From NCBI GenBank assembly GCA_035578155.1, contig JAPWDM010000001.1, positions 172,880,395-172,944,394 of the forward strand: a stretch of 64,000 bases of DNA, written 5' to 3'. The notes beneath the pieces are model-generated. The model worked only from the letters and a program-made list of their open reading frames with translations, did not search any database and was not told where the DNA came from. The position numbers and the translations under genes were made by a program. Below are positions 43,801 to 55,187 of this stretch, in pieces. Numbering within the stretch: position 1 is the first letter of the stretch; each line of letters opens with the position of its first letter. The DNA is from Brachynemurus nebulosus (lineage: Eukaryota; Arthropoda; Insecta; Neuroptera; Myrmeleontidae).

Positions 43801-46800
43801 ATTATAATGCATGTTAATGATTTATTAGAAATTTGTAACCTTACAATAAAGTTTCATCAAAGAATTTCTATCCGCTTTTAACTATAATTCATAATATAAT
43901 GTACATATTAAATTTTGTGTATCTAATCAATGGGCTATAATCACCATTTGTTTATTAAATATTTTATTGGGAGAGAGTTAAAAATACTTTAATGAAATAA
44001 TAATAAACTACAATATGTATTAGCCGATATTTAATTATGTAGATCACACGAAATTTTGTATTCATCAAATATTTACACGTATTCAAGGTGTTAACAATGG
44101 AAACATTATAAAAATTGAGATTTGATTCTTCTTCGATCTATAACGGAACTAAAAAGGGCCGATCAATTTCTCTTGTTACGGTTTTTATTATAAGGAACGG
44201 CTGATGTCATTAAAAAAAATTCAACTAAATAATTTTTCCTGTAGGCTACAATTAAAAGAGCCCATTATTATTGTGAAAATTTTTTTTGGAAAAATTTAGA
44301 GCAATATAAGTACACTTTGTTAATTTTAATTAAATATAAAAAAAGAATACAAAGAATACTATTTATTTTGCAATTACGCTAATTAAAGTCGTCTTTGTTT
44401 TCTATATTAATGACTAGACATGTACACACGCTGTCAAAATTATGAAACTCTTGTGATTCGCAGAAAACCAACTTAGCACGTAAATATGTTTGATATAATG
44501 GTGTCTCTTTTTAGTATAATTTAAATATAGATATTTGTTAGATATCCTTGTCTAGTACTTTTTATATTTCTACAAATTCACTGCAGAGTTGTGCGTGCAA
44601 TTTACTTCGGGTAAATTACAGTTTTTTACATGTAAAAAACCTTGTAATTTACACATACTTGTTTTGATAAAATTTAATAGATGTAACTTACTGTAATCAT
44701 GTAAGCGTTACTGATGGTATTCCATATTTGATATTGAAGTATTTGCTATATTTGCAAAGTAAAACTTAATAATTAATAATTTGAAAATTAAAATTATAAA
44801 TGGGTACAAACAGGCAGAGGCGTAGCGAGCATAATTGGCGCCCGGAGCGTGACACTTTTTTTGCGCCCCCCCTTAATTTCTAAAATTTGAAAAATTTTAA
44901 GTAGTGGAACGGTGTATTTAAAATTTCGAAAAAAAATCTGTCTCGTAAATTTGTATTTTAAATTTTTTCCTAAAAGTTGCCTTGACCACCTTTTCTTTTG
45001 CTCAAGAGTGCTTTGTTTGTGTGTCTATATATTTGAAGTCATAACCTGGATGAAATTTCGCAATTTCCCTACACTTTCACCAGTGGCATAGTGAACATAA
45101 CTGGCTCCTGGGGCATGATACTTTATTGACGCCCCCATTCCTACCAGAAATACGTATAGGGTTAGTCCATATCAAATCAACCAATAAAAACATGATTTTA
45201 AACATCAATGTTCTTAAAATGCCCGATATTGGGTGAATAGTTTCTTCCAATCAGTATAGCCAAAAATACAAAGTTTTATATTTTTTCGAATATTCATATG
45301 AGTTATAACAATTTAAAAAAAAAAAAAAAACAAACACCTCAATTCTTCGGAGCTCTTTGAAATATTTAAACACATGTAGCTCAAAAAATATTTGCCCTAG
45401 AAAGTTGAAACTGATACCATTAAACTATTTTCCATAAAAAAAGAAGTTTTAAATAACTCAAATAGTACGATTATGTCGACACAGTCACCCCCTAATTAAC
45501 TACTCCTAAATTTAATATTAGAAAATTGAACAAAAACAGGTCGATTAGATTTTTTTATGTATAATTGAAATCTGCAAACAAAATTTTAATTTATTTAATT
45601 TTTAACCCCCATTCGCAAAATTAACCCCATAATTTTAACCCCCAACTACCCCTGTTCGTGTAATTTGAATAAATTGCATATCAATAGATAGCTCTTTAAA
45701 AAAGAGCAATATCGTCAATTTAAACTTTTATTCTATCTCTTCCTATTTCTTACTGTTTTCGAGATATTTGAAAAATTAAATTTTACCCCAATTTTTGAAG
45801 AGCGATTTCACCCCTTCAAACTGTTTTTCTACAAATAAAAAAAAAATACATGTCGCTTATTTTTTAGTGTTCTACAAAATCGATAGGTCCGTCCTTGGGA
45901 TCTTTCCTTGTTAGTAACATAATATACTGTACTAAATGTACCAGATTTCCACACGTCTTAATTCAGAATAAAAATTATTTTAGTATGTTACCATTGGAAT
46001 ACCATTATGAAACTTTGTATACAACCTACTTAAGAGGTTGGGTATAACATATATTTTTTTCAAAAAAATTAAAAATTCCGATTTTGGATTTTTTATTAAT
46101 ATCATTTTTTTGGTTTGTGGAGAAAGGGTTAAATTTGAATTTCATTATCACGTTATATGTCAAATTAAAGCCCTTTTAATTCTGAAATTAATGGTACCAG
46201 TTTCTACTTTCTAGGGTAAATAGCTTTTGAGCTACATGTGTTTAAATATTTCAAAGCGCTCCGAAAAATTGCGGTGATTGGATTTTAAAAATTGTTAGGG
46301 TAAGAAACCCGATGACCGAACAGTATTTTTAGCTGTATCATTAAAGTAGCTTAAAAAATTAAAAAATAAACAAAACACCCATTTTTTTTTTTTTTAATAA
46401 GTACGAAACCAAGTTTTTTTAATCGAATGGATATGTTTTTAAGAAAATATAACCCAAAAATTTTGATTTATTAATGTTTTTGTTTTATAATTTGTTGGCG
46501 TCTATGAAAAGACGGACAGAATATATTAACCTCCTTTAAAAAAACAACACACTGACCCGTAAGAAAAAACACGCATTTAATGTACATGACATGCAATACA
46601 TACCATACATACCATCTTCTCCTATCGAATATTTAAACCATTATCTTGCAGCCACTTTGACACTCTTTCCACTACAAGGGGTCAGTCTGTGTCATAGAGT
46701 ATCACAGAATGACACCTTGTGAAACATAGCAGCAATGACAGAAGGGTTTAAACATTCAATAAAATAAACCACTAAAATACTGTATTTTCTTTCGCCATCT

Positions 46801-49800
46801 AATTATCTTTTAAAAAACATTGTGTACATTCTAACATGATTCTAACTTATCTATACACCATTGTGAATTTTTAAACAATTAAATTAAGTATATGACGTAT
46901 ATATTTATATGTTGTTTCAAATCTAAATGTCTGACGTTTTTATTTCAATTTCGAAGTTTTAATTCATTATTAATTATTTTTCAATTGATTTTACGTTCTA
47001 TTACGTTCTATTTACGTGAAATAAATAAAATATTAAAGTGAAATTATAAAAACGGTTAGTTAAGTGTTTTAAACCCAAAAATTAATTAAAAATGTTTATA
47101 AAATAGATATGTAATATATAATTCTCAAAATGGGGTACCCAACCTTAAAACTTGGATCCCAAGAAGGAACACTTCTAGAAATAATATTTAACGCATATAA
47201 AATATAATTTAGCTATCCTAATCTCTTAAGTGGACTAATAACAATTATTTATATACTTTTATTATGCTAATAACTTTAAAAATTCGGTGAAAAATGTTAC
47301 AATTTATAACTCATGTGTTTTGAATAATGATCATCCATCATATTAAAAATTCACGAATTCAACAAAAATTGTTCGATATATATATATGTATTTCTTAAAT
47401 TAAGTGAGGAGACATTAAATATGAGGTGAATTTAAATTGAAAAATAATCATTCTATTAATAATAATTTTTTTTATCAGAGGTTTCTTTCAGAAATAACTT
47501 CATTAATAATATATAAATGTCAAAACTGTTCGGACTTATAACCCCGTTCGACAATAGGGTCTTTTACCCTATAACTAGTATAAAAATAATGATAATAAAA
47601 AGATAAAAATTTATATTCGTTATCTTCAAAGCATTTGGTTTTGAGCATTGGTTGATTTTATGTGAACCAACCCTATAGTTAATATATGGCACTTCTTTGG
47701 TGCACATTTGGCGCCCCTCTGCGAGTTGCGGCCGGTGCATGATAGACCCCCTTGCACCCCCCTTGCTACGCCACTGCAAACAGGGAAAAGAAAGGATAGT
47801 TTTGATAGAATAGTTTATTTGAATTCAATATTAAAAAATTTTTATTTATTCAGTTAAATTTTATTAAAGGCATCAATCATCTTCATCATCACTATCATCA
47901 GTGATTTTATTGTTACATATTATAATTTAAAGAGAGATAAACATGAAAGTCATAAAAACGAAAAAATTATGTTGGTTCTCAAGATACAGGCTGGTCAAGG
48001 TCAAATTCGAGGTCATTTTCTAGTTCCTCATTTCTTCCTATGAAACTTTTGTCCGGTAACTCGGTATATGTGTGTGTGTTTTCAATTCACTTACTCGTCA
48101 GGGACGGTACGTGTACCTACGATCAAGTTAGTTATATTAGTTTTTTTGATCTGTCAAATCTCAATTTGTTAATTTGGAAATTGAAAGCTTTGTAGCCGTT
48201 GTGGATGGCCTTCCACCAGCAGAAAATCATTTTTGTGTGGACATTTTGTTTACACGTTTTTTCATGTGAACTTATAAATAAGTAATAACGGTCAAAATAA
48301 ATTGTTTGTTAGTGAAATGACAAATGATTTAAGTATTTTACATTTTTTACAATTTTTTACATATTTTATAATTTTTTACATAAAAATGTAAAAAACTGGT
48401 TTTTTACATCACATGGCATAACTCTGAAATTCAGTAAGATATCAAATTAAATTTGTGTAGGATTGGTATTATATATTATAGTTGTGTAATTTGGGGATTC
48501 ATGGTTAAGTTCTTACTAAGTTTTTTGTCCGTGGGTAACAATAAGTTTGGGAACCACTGATAATCTGGTAACCACACTGTGGGAATATGGGGAAAAACAA
48601 GTATTAGATTTTTGTTTGTTTGGGCTCTTCGAATGTTTCCTGCATTTCCATCTGCTTTTAGTGACAAATTAAGTAATTTTAGGTAATTTTTTTTAGTTTG
48701 AATTAATCCTCAACTGGGATTAACACTTTGTCCCCTGGCCCCTTACACATTTGTCGGCAGTGGCTCCCTGGAGGTTTTTAGGTAATTTAAAAAACAAATT
48801 CTCTGTAAATTCAGGAAATGTTTATGAAAATAAGCTGTATAAAAAAACAATTGAATCAAATGCAGCTGCCGAAGATATACTCGGGCTTCGGTGGCTGGAG
48901 TTGCAGACGGCGCCCGACCTATACTCTGGCTCCGGGGTCAATGTGTTAAAATATTTTAAACTCCAGAGGCGATTTCAAAAATGTTTTGAAAATTTATCCA
49001 ACTCTGTACGAATGTGTAAAATCTGAAATCTCATAGGCGGGCAATAACAAAAAAATTTAGTTCTAAGAATTTATAAATTTTATAACTATAGTCCGGATAA
49101 AATAATTTTTCACAGGACCGGTTTAACGATTTCAGTGTAATACTGTTAGACTGTTTGTATTTATGTATGAGTCTGCTAGAGTAAATAATGTTCCTTTACA
49201 TACATACATACATAAACTGATTAAATTAAATCGAATTAACATAATATGTTTTAGAAAATATTACTAATTTTTCCTTAAAAAATGTTCATACAAAACTAGT
49301 ATATCTTGCCAACAAACTATACACAAATAAAAGTATCCATATTAAGAAAAAAAGATATAACGTTAATAATGTGTTATCTAATAAAATATTATGTAGGTAT
49401 TTATTTCATTTTTGCTAACTAATATTTTTTTGTATATACTTTTGAGCATTGAATAAATAGTGGGAATACACTTATATACACAATTTATATGAAAATGAAA
49501 AGTGACTAAAGTTTTGACGAATATGGATGGTTAAACAAGAGGCGATTTAAAATTTTCCTAGATTAACTGATGTTATATTTGTTAGTATAAATATTTTTAG
49601 AACATTTATTAATAAATAATCTCAAATTACAACAAAAATCACATAAAAATTGAAAAATATTCATTACCATCGATAGTTTGTAGGTGTTCTGTGTTTGTAG
49701 ATTATAAAAGGTGTTAACCAATATAACGATTTTGCTTCAAAAAATAATATCTAAGAAACTTTAAAAATTTAAAAATCGATTGTTTAGTCCATATAAATAT

Positions 49801-52800
49801 TCTAATATCAATAGTATCTGTGGTTAAATACAAATAATACATACGTACATATTTATACGTACGACACTTACGATGTCATCAAAATGATGTTTTGTTTATG
49901 CTTTTGAGTGAAATGGACAACTAGATTAAATATTGCTTGATTTACATTGCATGTGTATGTACCTATGTGGAAAACTAAAAATTTTAAAAAATTGTAAACA
50001 AGGTACATATATTAAATTTTAAAAAGTTAAAAAGAGATAAGGAGTTTGTTTATCAATTGATACTGAAAGAAAGCCGCCGGTGGGAAAGAAGACAATAAAT
50101 TTTGTTTTATATGTAACTGCGAGCTAGTTAGACAAATAAATATTGCAAAACTTTAATTCAACAAAATTTGGGGCCCCTTTTAATTTTTAATATAAATCTC
50201 ACATAATAAAATTTTTCTAAAAAGTTTTCGCTTCTCTATGTTGAATTTCAATAAATTTTCAGGATTCTGTTATTTCTGTTGTAGCAGACTCATACGTAAA
50301 TACAAACAGTCTAACAGTATTACACTGAAATCGTTAAGCCGGTCCTGTGAAAAATTATTTCATCCGGTCTATATTTATAACATTTAAAATTGATTAATTA
50401 ATTAATTAAAAATTACTGAGGTAGGCAAAAAAAGTTAAAAAGGCAAAAAAAGACGTACATAACTGTAAATATGTATATTTAAAATGAAATACAAAATGTA
50501 ATTATATCTATCTTTATTTTTATCTAACCTTAGATTGATATTAAAATAAATATATAAAGGTGAGTTTTCTGAGAGTTTCAATTTTTATTACGACCAAATC
50601 GTTCATTTAATCAAAAAATTGTTCAAATAAGAATTCTAGATACCGATGGCGGCAACCGACTGCTATAGTTAGGAGCACTATAGCTCTTATAGTTTTCGAG
50701 CTTTTTATTTTACTTAATATTTTTAATTCCTGATGAAAAACATTACAGTTGTTTTTTTTCGTAACTACCGTAAACACGGATTACTTGAGCCCAGATTTGC
50801 AAATCATCTGATAATTTCAAAAATTGAGCGTAACTGTTATATTTATTTGGAATAGGAAATTCAGTATATTAATCTGTATATGACTACGGTTAGTTTATTA
50901 TATAATATGGATCTTTTTCTTATGGCTCATAAATTTTATAGCTCTTTAGATTTTGGCTCAAGTTAACCTCAAGATCGGGTTACTTGAGCCCAAACCTAAA
51001 TTTCCAGGTGATTTTCATTTGACAACAGTTTGAGACCATGTAGGATGTTGGTTACTAATTAAAACATTGTACAAACATATACGGAACTTTATTTATTAAA
51101 TACTCCTATCGCAGCATCCTGCATAATATAGCGAATTTCCGTTTACAAAAATTAGTTTTTCTCGGAAACTAGTTGACAGAATAATAGCTTAAAGACCTTT
51201 TTTGTGTGGTTTTTCTCCTGGTTTCAATAGTGTAAAAATTTTTGAATAAGGAGAAATTTTGGAAAAAATTAATTTTTTTCACGAAAATTTCCAAAAATAA
51301 TAGTAGGGGCAAGACTTGTTGATTGTTAGGCTCATTTGCCTCCGTAATCTGGTACTTAAGTTACAACAGATATCAGGATCATACTATTCGAAGAGTTGCG
51401 TGCGACTTCAAAAAATTTTTAATGGATGCAAATGTTGAAGGATATTGGAGTGATGAGAATGAAGACTAGATAAGGAGTATAAAGTTTAAAAATGTTGAAA
51501 CTTTTAAAATTATTCAAATGAAGTTGATTAATTTCATAGTTTTGTCTTTTCATAAAACCTTCCTATAATAATGAAATCAACTGAAAAATAAATGATAAAA
51601 AAGAATATTCCGGCATAATATATATTCCATCTTACTATTTACCTTCATGTAAACCTAATGCACATATAAGAATTCATGGAGCGGATGGGACTAAAATAAG
51701 GCCTTATCGATACCCCTTCTTTCTATATCGTTTGAAATCATTTGAGCATTTTTTTTGAAAGTGTGATTTTTAAAAAGTAATTACTCACAAATATTGGGTA
51801 AAATAATGGAAATTTGCGTGTTACAATTTTTTCGATTAAACCAACAATACCTAATTTGGTTGTAATAAAAATGGAAAGTCTCAAAAAACTCATCCTGTAT
51901 TATTATATTTTATTATGATGCCGGCGCGGCGTTGATGACATTCGATCAAGGTCGTTTGCAATGATTTTCCGTTAGTTTAAATACACGTTTGTGGGATTCT
52001 GTAACGGAGCGGATATATCAATTACACTACAGGTTTATAATTTCGGATGTTGAAAAAATCCATAATCTATACTGACTATAGTAATAAATAATTTGCATAA
52101 CAATAAAAATGTTTTTAACCTACATTTGTACACATCTTGTTTTTCGATGTTATTGCTCTCTTTATTGTATTTCCGAAAATTGAAAAACGTACGCAATTAT
52201 GTTTATTATTATGAATTGGTTCAATATTTTAAATATTTTAGTTTAAACTAATGATTCATTCTGGTTTCATTTAAGTTGTGTCTCCAAATTTCCTAACTTC
52301 CTAACAGTGAAAGAATTTTAAAAATTAGTACGGTAATTTTTGATTTTATTTATTTTTGTGACAGTATTATTACGATAAGAACTATGATGATCGTGACTGA
52401 GTTACCTAAACACCTCTATTGGCGGAATTTTAAAGCTGCTAAGAATAACATAAAAAACGGCTCCATGACAAAATAACCACGGTTACATGTGGATATGATA
52501 TGATTAGGATTCTTTTTGTTTCTAATATGTCAAAAATCAGACGCAAGTAGGGATGTGATTGAAAAAGTCACTTTCATAATAGTCTCTAAATTACGAAAAT
52601 GAGTGAGATAGTGCGATAATAGTGACTACCACGTAAAGATGTCATGTTGTTTGGGCGGGAAAACAATGGTCTTTGACGGAACGAGAATAAAGAATTTTTA
52701 TATGAGATTAGGGGCGGCACGAGTAACATCAAAGATAATTTAACTGCATTTTGGGAATCGGGACTTGGAGTAAAAATTGGGTTTTGTTGGGAACGGGATT

Positions 52801-54957
52801 AAAACTAATAAATTAGGTGCGAGTGGGATTGGGTGGTATTTGACAATTTTTCTCAGAATCAAAAGTGGATCGAAACGAGGTAAAAAAAATTACTCCCAGT
52901 GACAACTCTACTATAACGCTGTATATATATTTATAGTAATGTGGCTTACGGTCCGTTTTTGAGATTAAAAAAAAAATATAACTGTGGCGGCGCTGGTAAA
53001 GACAAATATGGAAATGGAGAAGATTGCTATATTCAATTAAGAAAACTTATATATTCAACGAATATCAAATTTTCATTATCTATTTAGCCTATATATAGCC
53101 CCCCCCCACCTATATTTGTTTTTTGAATGTTTTTGAATAGAAAATTCTAAAATTGGATTAAAATTAAACATTTTACTTTATCAGATTATGCGCATTCGAT
53201 TCTATTGTTAAATGTTATAATAAGATTTTTGGATATTTTTAATATTTTCCAAAGACAAATGTCCTTGATCATTTAGTACCATATTAAATATATAGGTACA
53301 TAATATATTTTATTAATACATATTAAATTTATGATATAATAATATGTAATATATTTGAATTGTTCTCCTTTATTTAATTAGTTTATTAGCTTTAAAGATA
53401 GCACAATTGTCTTCATTATATTACGAGATTACGACTATATACATAACCCAATTTCCGCAAGTATGAAATATTGTTTTATGATGATGGAATCTAATTTTAT
53501 AAAAAAGTTAAAGTACATTTAATTAAAATTAATTATTTGACACATTTTGTTAAGTGGCGAAAAATAATGGAAGCTTTGTTTGAACGTTAAAAATAAAGTG
53601 CTAGGGGAAATTTTGGTATACATACAAGTGATATAATACAGCTAAATCTTTTTTTATGTGGAACTTTTTTGTGTGATTTTTTGTATGCGATTTTTTTATG
53701 TGGCTTTTTCATGCGGTTTTTAAAAAAATGGTCATTAAAATGCATAATGTGAATTAAAAACAAGAGAAAGCAAGAAACTTAAACGTTAATTATAATAACT
53801 TTCTTTGATAAAAATACCTTTTAATGGTTTTTAAGCCTGTAATCAGTAGTACATTGCATAAGAATATAAGTTATTGCATCATTTAGTATTTTTAGAGATG
53901 TATTGTTCATAATTTTTATAATATTATAAAAATTAAATAAAATGTTCCCACGTGTAAATTAACGCTTTATCTTGTTTAGAAAAGCAACTTCTAAGGAAAT
54001 CGTGAGGTTTTAAGTGTTTTGAGTTAGGTACTTTTTTTGTAATTAGTTTTTTTTTACAATCTGGACTGAACTAAACTTTTTATAGCTATTTATGATATTT
54101 TTGAATATACTTCTTTTTGTCTGATTTTTTTTATGCGGTCCTTATCCACCGCATAAAGAGAGGTTTACCTGTATAACAAGCATAATTTATTAAATTAAAA
54201 ATCCAGAGACAGTATTGAAGTTTCTGAAATATATGTGTGAAATTATCTTTGTTTGGATATTGTTGCAGTGAAAGTAGTGAAACGTTATTAAAAAATGAAA
54301 AAATATTTAAAAATATGGAACATTTATTTTTTTTTTTTTTGCTAACTGACTATTATAACTTATTCACACTGAGCGAGTAAGTAGTAAGTAGAATGTATAC
54401 ATAAGTCAGTAGCATAAGTTTTATCATTCTTAAACTATTCTTCGATTTATTTAGATAAAATCTGGAGTTTCATCATAATTCTCCTCAACTTCTCCTCAAA
54501 TAGAATCATCGATTTGAACTTGTAGCTGTTAGAAAGTTAAAACCACGATCAAACAAATTACATATAGAATTTTTATACAAAGAATAATTTATTCAATCTA
54601 TTTACTGAAATTAATTTCTTGAAGAATCTGAGGTCGCTGATTATTTTCAAATTCTTCGAGTTCTGTTAAAAAACCTCCCAATGTACGAATATTTTTGAAC
54701 ATGGGTGTAATTAATAAAATATGTAGTATAAATTATCCTATTTACTATGTTCAAGTATAATAATATTAATAATAAAAAATGTCTCTGTAATAAATATTAT
54801 GGTTCCACAGTTATATATGCATACTAACCGAAGTGAGAAGACATTTGGATTCACGCAGTGCACCGCAGTACCCCAGGAAACTGACAATAAACATAAACGA
54901 TCCAGCCGCAATTAGGACGTACGATGCCTGTTTGATGACAGTCGGTTGTGTAAATTC
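31842..54957 (-). CDS. Tetraspanin (CD151/Tsp66E-like), N-terminal exon not found
   Basis: Four exons join at phase 0: 54957-54829, 41788-41714, 34514-34236 and 31985-31842, giving 208 residues. Exon a carries TM2 and the signature FLGYCGALRESKCLLTS. Exon b carries TM3 (YGICLIIILAVEVTAGIL). Exon c is the large extracellular loop with CCG, EACC and DC cysteines. Exon d begins with GCF, supplying the sixth cysteine, then TM4 (IIIATVIGMGLIQVFGIFFAFCLC) and a short tail ending HYLK. The EFTQPTVIKQ start of exon a and the spacing resemble Drosophila Tsp66E. Such proteins organise plasma-membrane microdomains with integrins. TM1 must lie upstream of 54957, possibly beyond the window. Introns are 2.25, 7.2 and 13.0 kb. 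Confidence 0.9.
32220..32645. repeat. Inverted duplication near the 3' end of the tetraspanin gene
   Basis: CCCTATAATAAATAGAGT...GACATGTCA at about 32286-32314 is mirrored by ACATGTCACCACTCTATTTATTATAGGCACTC at about 32556-32590, with further matches outward (AATTGACAATTTAAAACG against AAATTGTCAATATTTAATAATTAACG). It is probably a small MITE; borders are unclear. Confidence 0.6.
32816..33837. repeat. 1-kb near-perfect inverted repeat (TA-target element?)
   Basis: Arms of about 290 bp (32816-33105 and 33540-33837) differ at only about one position over the 170 bp I compared base by base. The ends are TTATAAGGAATATTTTGG and CCAAAATATTCCTTATAA. The spacer of about 430 bp is AT-rich and non-coding. 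TA dinucleotides at the ends would fit a Tc1/mariner-type target. AATAGTTTATAGTT also occurs at 32766 and right after the element at 33836. It lies in the last tetraspanin intron and would form a long RNA hairpin when transcribed. Confidence 0.85.
34630..35060. repeat. Dispersed repeat D, copy 2
   Basis: It matches 18790-19250 in ordered blocks. It lies in the tetraspanin intron between the loop exon and the nested ORFs. Confidence 0.65.
35470..35868 (-). CDS. 132-codon highly hydrophobic protein, possibly promethin/LDAF1-like
   Basis: From the ATG at 35868 the frame has a charged N-terminus (MRKSTLEDWYTKK), a first hydrophobic stretch (about residues 17-38), an amphipathic middle (SFSEQHKYIEQTLIQFAETL), and then almost 65 consecutive hydrophobic residues. 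That is enough for a double hairpin of two to four membrane helices. The layout (amphipathic helix, then a long hydrophobic double hairpin, short tail) resembles promethin/LDAF1, which marks lipid-droplet formation sites in the ER with seipin; sequence identity is weak. A good acceptor (TTTTTTTCTTTTACCATAG) ends exactly at the ATG, so a 5' non-coding or coding exon may exist. It is nested in a tetraspanin intron on the same strand, 158 bp from the THAP ORF stop. It could still be a non-coding frame. Confidence 0.5.
   Translation of the reverse strand: MRKSTLEDWYTKKSIFIQNIPLGITLLLLYTTGQIISFSEQHKYIEQTLIQFAETLTVVFKSALLSILAIICLIIFTFFILFISLSIICVIAILLLGIFLFSLFLIFVSCSVIIGSFCFGEMTALIVYIKNS
36027..36783 (-). 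CDS. THAP-domain protein, 3' exon
   Basis: The frame is open from an acceptor (CTTATAG, ending at 36784) to TGA at 36027, 251 codons. The start has the second half of a THAP zinc-binding DNA-binding domain: RIPK, then W in KEKWLKAI, VVCSKHF (the C-x2-H pair), DFI, and TLKPNAVPCVL, the typical LKPxAVPT-like end. The first Cys pair (C-x2-4-C) must be on an upstream exon that I could not identify. After the domain come a basic PPRRKKRGNKK stretch, likely a nuclear signal, and a long Asn/Lys/Ile-rich tail with no known domain. THAP proteins are sequence-specific regulators or domesticated P-element-related proteins. The gene lies inside the 7.2-kb tetraspanin intron on the same strand. Without the first Cys pair, a decayed copy cannot be excluded, though the frame is open and codon use looks normal. 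Confidence 0.75.
36861..37490. mobile_element. Two nested MITEs
   Basis: The outer element has inverted ends GGCTAGTCATACACTTCCGA and ATCAGACGTGTATGGCCAGT. Inside it, at about 36963-37440, sits a second element with ends GGGCAGACTATGATCTCTTG and GGAAATTATAGTCTTGCCC and about 70-bp inverted repeats (shared TTTGAGTGTATATTCTGGTAAA). CGATTTA and CGATTTT flank the inner one, a possible target duplication. No ORF. Confidence 0.75.
37491..39040. other. Intronic DNA without recognised genes
   Basis: This is tetraspanin intron sequence. The block CTCTAGCTATTGACTACGAAATC...GTGTCTAACACGCACTTGGTGATTTTT (38245-38310) recurs at 43714-43780. A GC-rich patch AGAGGGGGGAGGGGG at about 38560 resembles a hAT terminus, but no partner end was found. 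The first exon of the THAP gene may be hidden here or further upstream. Confidence 0.45.
39041..40069. mobile_element. Foldback hAT-like element made of 103-bp repeats
   Basis: The terminal inverted repeats are CAGGGCCGTAGGTAA and TTTACCGACGCCCCTG. Internally, a 103-bp unit is repeated four times in one direction (anchors at 39171, 39274, 39377, 39480) and three times in the opposite direction (39613, 39716, 39819), symmetric about position 39553. CAACTAGCAAAGATAT also recurs in each unit. Long inverted arrays of short tandem units recall Foldback transposons. The ends look hAT-like, but no 8-bp duplication could be matched. No ORF. It lies in the tetraspanin intron. Confidence 0.85.
39171..39832. 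promoter_or_regulatory. Array of seven heat-shock-element matches
   Basis: Each 103-bp unit contains a perfect three-box HSE: TTCTAGAATATTCT at 39171-39184 and 39480-39493, TTCTAGAATGTTCT at 39274-39287, TTCTGGAATATTCT at 39377-39390, and the inverted forms AGAATATTCTAGAA at 39613-39626 and 39819-39832 and AGAACATTCTAGAA at 39716-39729. All fit TTCnnGAAnnTTC or its complement GAAnnTTCnnGAA. Binding by HSF is inferred from the motif only. Confidence 0.5.
40300..41345. repeat. Dispersed repeat C, copy 1 (with a MITE inserted)
   Basis: Blocks at about 40330-40571 and 41250-41345 match 49440-49820 (ACTGATGTTATATTTGTTA, AATAAATAATCTCAAATTAC, GGTGTTAACCAAT). The hAT MITE at 40579-40977 lies between them. 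An adjoining B1 copy follows at 41346-41640. Confidence 0.65.
40579..40977. mobile_element. hAT-type MITE, 399 bp
   Basis: The inverted ends CAGGGCTGCCAGTAAAA and CTGGCAGCCCTG are flanked by a perfect 8-bp duplication GTTAACAT (40571-40578, 40978-40985). The interior contains several ATTATACA(A/G) motifs. No ORF. Confidence 0.9.
41789..44814. other. Intronic DNA with repeats and a GC-rich hairpin patch
   Basis: No gene. TTTTTCGTCTCGCATATCTCGAG...AAATGAT (about 42300-42340) recurs at about 42593-42632, directly before a GC-rich patch (42640-42745) with three consecutive hairpins. Short ORFs across this patch are not supported. The 43714-43780 block repeats 38245-38310. The stretch 44455-44570 matches 55148-55187 plus 55686-55800. 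Confidence 0.5.
44815..47776. mobile_element. hAT element, 2.96 kb, no intact transposase
   Basis: The ends CAGAGGCGTAGCGAGC and TTGCTACGCCACTG are inverted repeats, with a perfect 8-bp duplication CAAACAGG (44807-44814, 47777-47784). A second set of left-end-like sequence (CCAGTGGCATAGTGAACATAA) lies inside at about 45079. An inverted-repeat block spans about 45240-46350 (arms share CTACATGTGTTTAAATATTTC). Nothing resembling a transposase ORF remains. It lies in the 13-kb tetraspanin intron. Confidence 0.88.
47777..49088. other. Intronic DNA, nothing recognised
   Basis: AT-rich. Repeated TTTTTTACAT motifs occur at about 48335-48410. A 91-codon frame at 48751-49026 has no recognisable domain and no gene-like context, so it is not called. 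Confidence 0.45.
49091..50369. mobile_element. TA-flanked element with 89-bp inverted repeats, 1.28 kb
   Basis: The ends GTCCGGATAAAATAATTTTT and AAATTATTTCATCCGGTC are flanked by TA (49089-49090, 50370-50371). The inverted repeats run 49091-49179 and 50281-50369 with few mismatches. Inside is a repeat C copy (49440-49820). No transposase ORF. Structure fits a non-autonomous Tc1/mariner-type element. Confidence 0.8.
50557..51897. mobile_element. TA-target element E, diverged copy, 1.34 kb
   Basis: The left 150 bp match 61940-62095 and the right 70 bp match the right end of that element. Shared: GTTCATTTAATC(A/G)AAAAATTG and AAAAACTCA(C/T)(G/C)CTGTAT. It is older, with more differences than 61940-63593. 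No coding capacity. Confidence 0.75.
51898..53636. other. Intronic DNA, nothing recognised
   Basis: AT-rich, with a short poly-C run at about 53099. No ORF with family similarity on either strand and no matching terminal repeats. Confidence 0.45.
53639..54171. mobile_element. Pogo-like TA-target MITE, 533 bp
   Basis: The ends CAGCTAAATCTTTTTTTATG and CATAAAGAGAGGTTTACCTG are inverted repeats between TA dinucleotides (53637-53638, 54172-54173). TTTTTTTATG(C/T)GG recurs several times near the left end. A truncated relative lies at 22137-22325. Confidence 0.8.
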
Positions 54958-55187
54958 CTGTAATCAAAATGAAAAGAATAATTATTTAATTTTTCTTTAT
55001 GCTTTTAGGTTTTATTGGAACTTCTTTGGTTTTTCTTTCAGATTTACGTAATATTTTTTTAATATTTTTTAATGTATATTTTAATGTATTTATGTATCAG
55101 CACGATAACTCTCGAACGAAACATTTTATAGCTTGAGCCTTTTTACTTGGCAGTGCGCAGAAAACGAATTTAACACGTACATCTAAT

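Noticed and set aside
44692..44745. 54-bp minus-strand segment with AG before and GTAAGT after, in frame between the TM2 and TM3 exons of the tetraspanin
   Set aside because: The TM2 and TM3 exons join directly at phase 0 to give an uninterrupted family alignment (KCLLTS-YGICL). The extra 18 codons have no counterpart, and the acceptor has a poor pyrimidine tract. A rare cassette exon cannot be excluded.
48751..49026. 91-codon plus frame
   Set aside because: No recognisable domain, no splice partner and no conserved context; probably chance.
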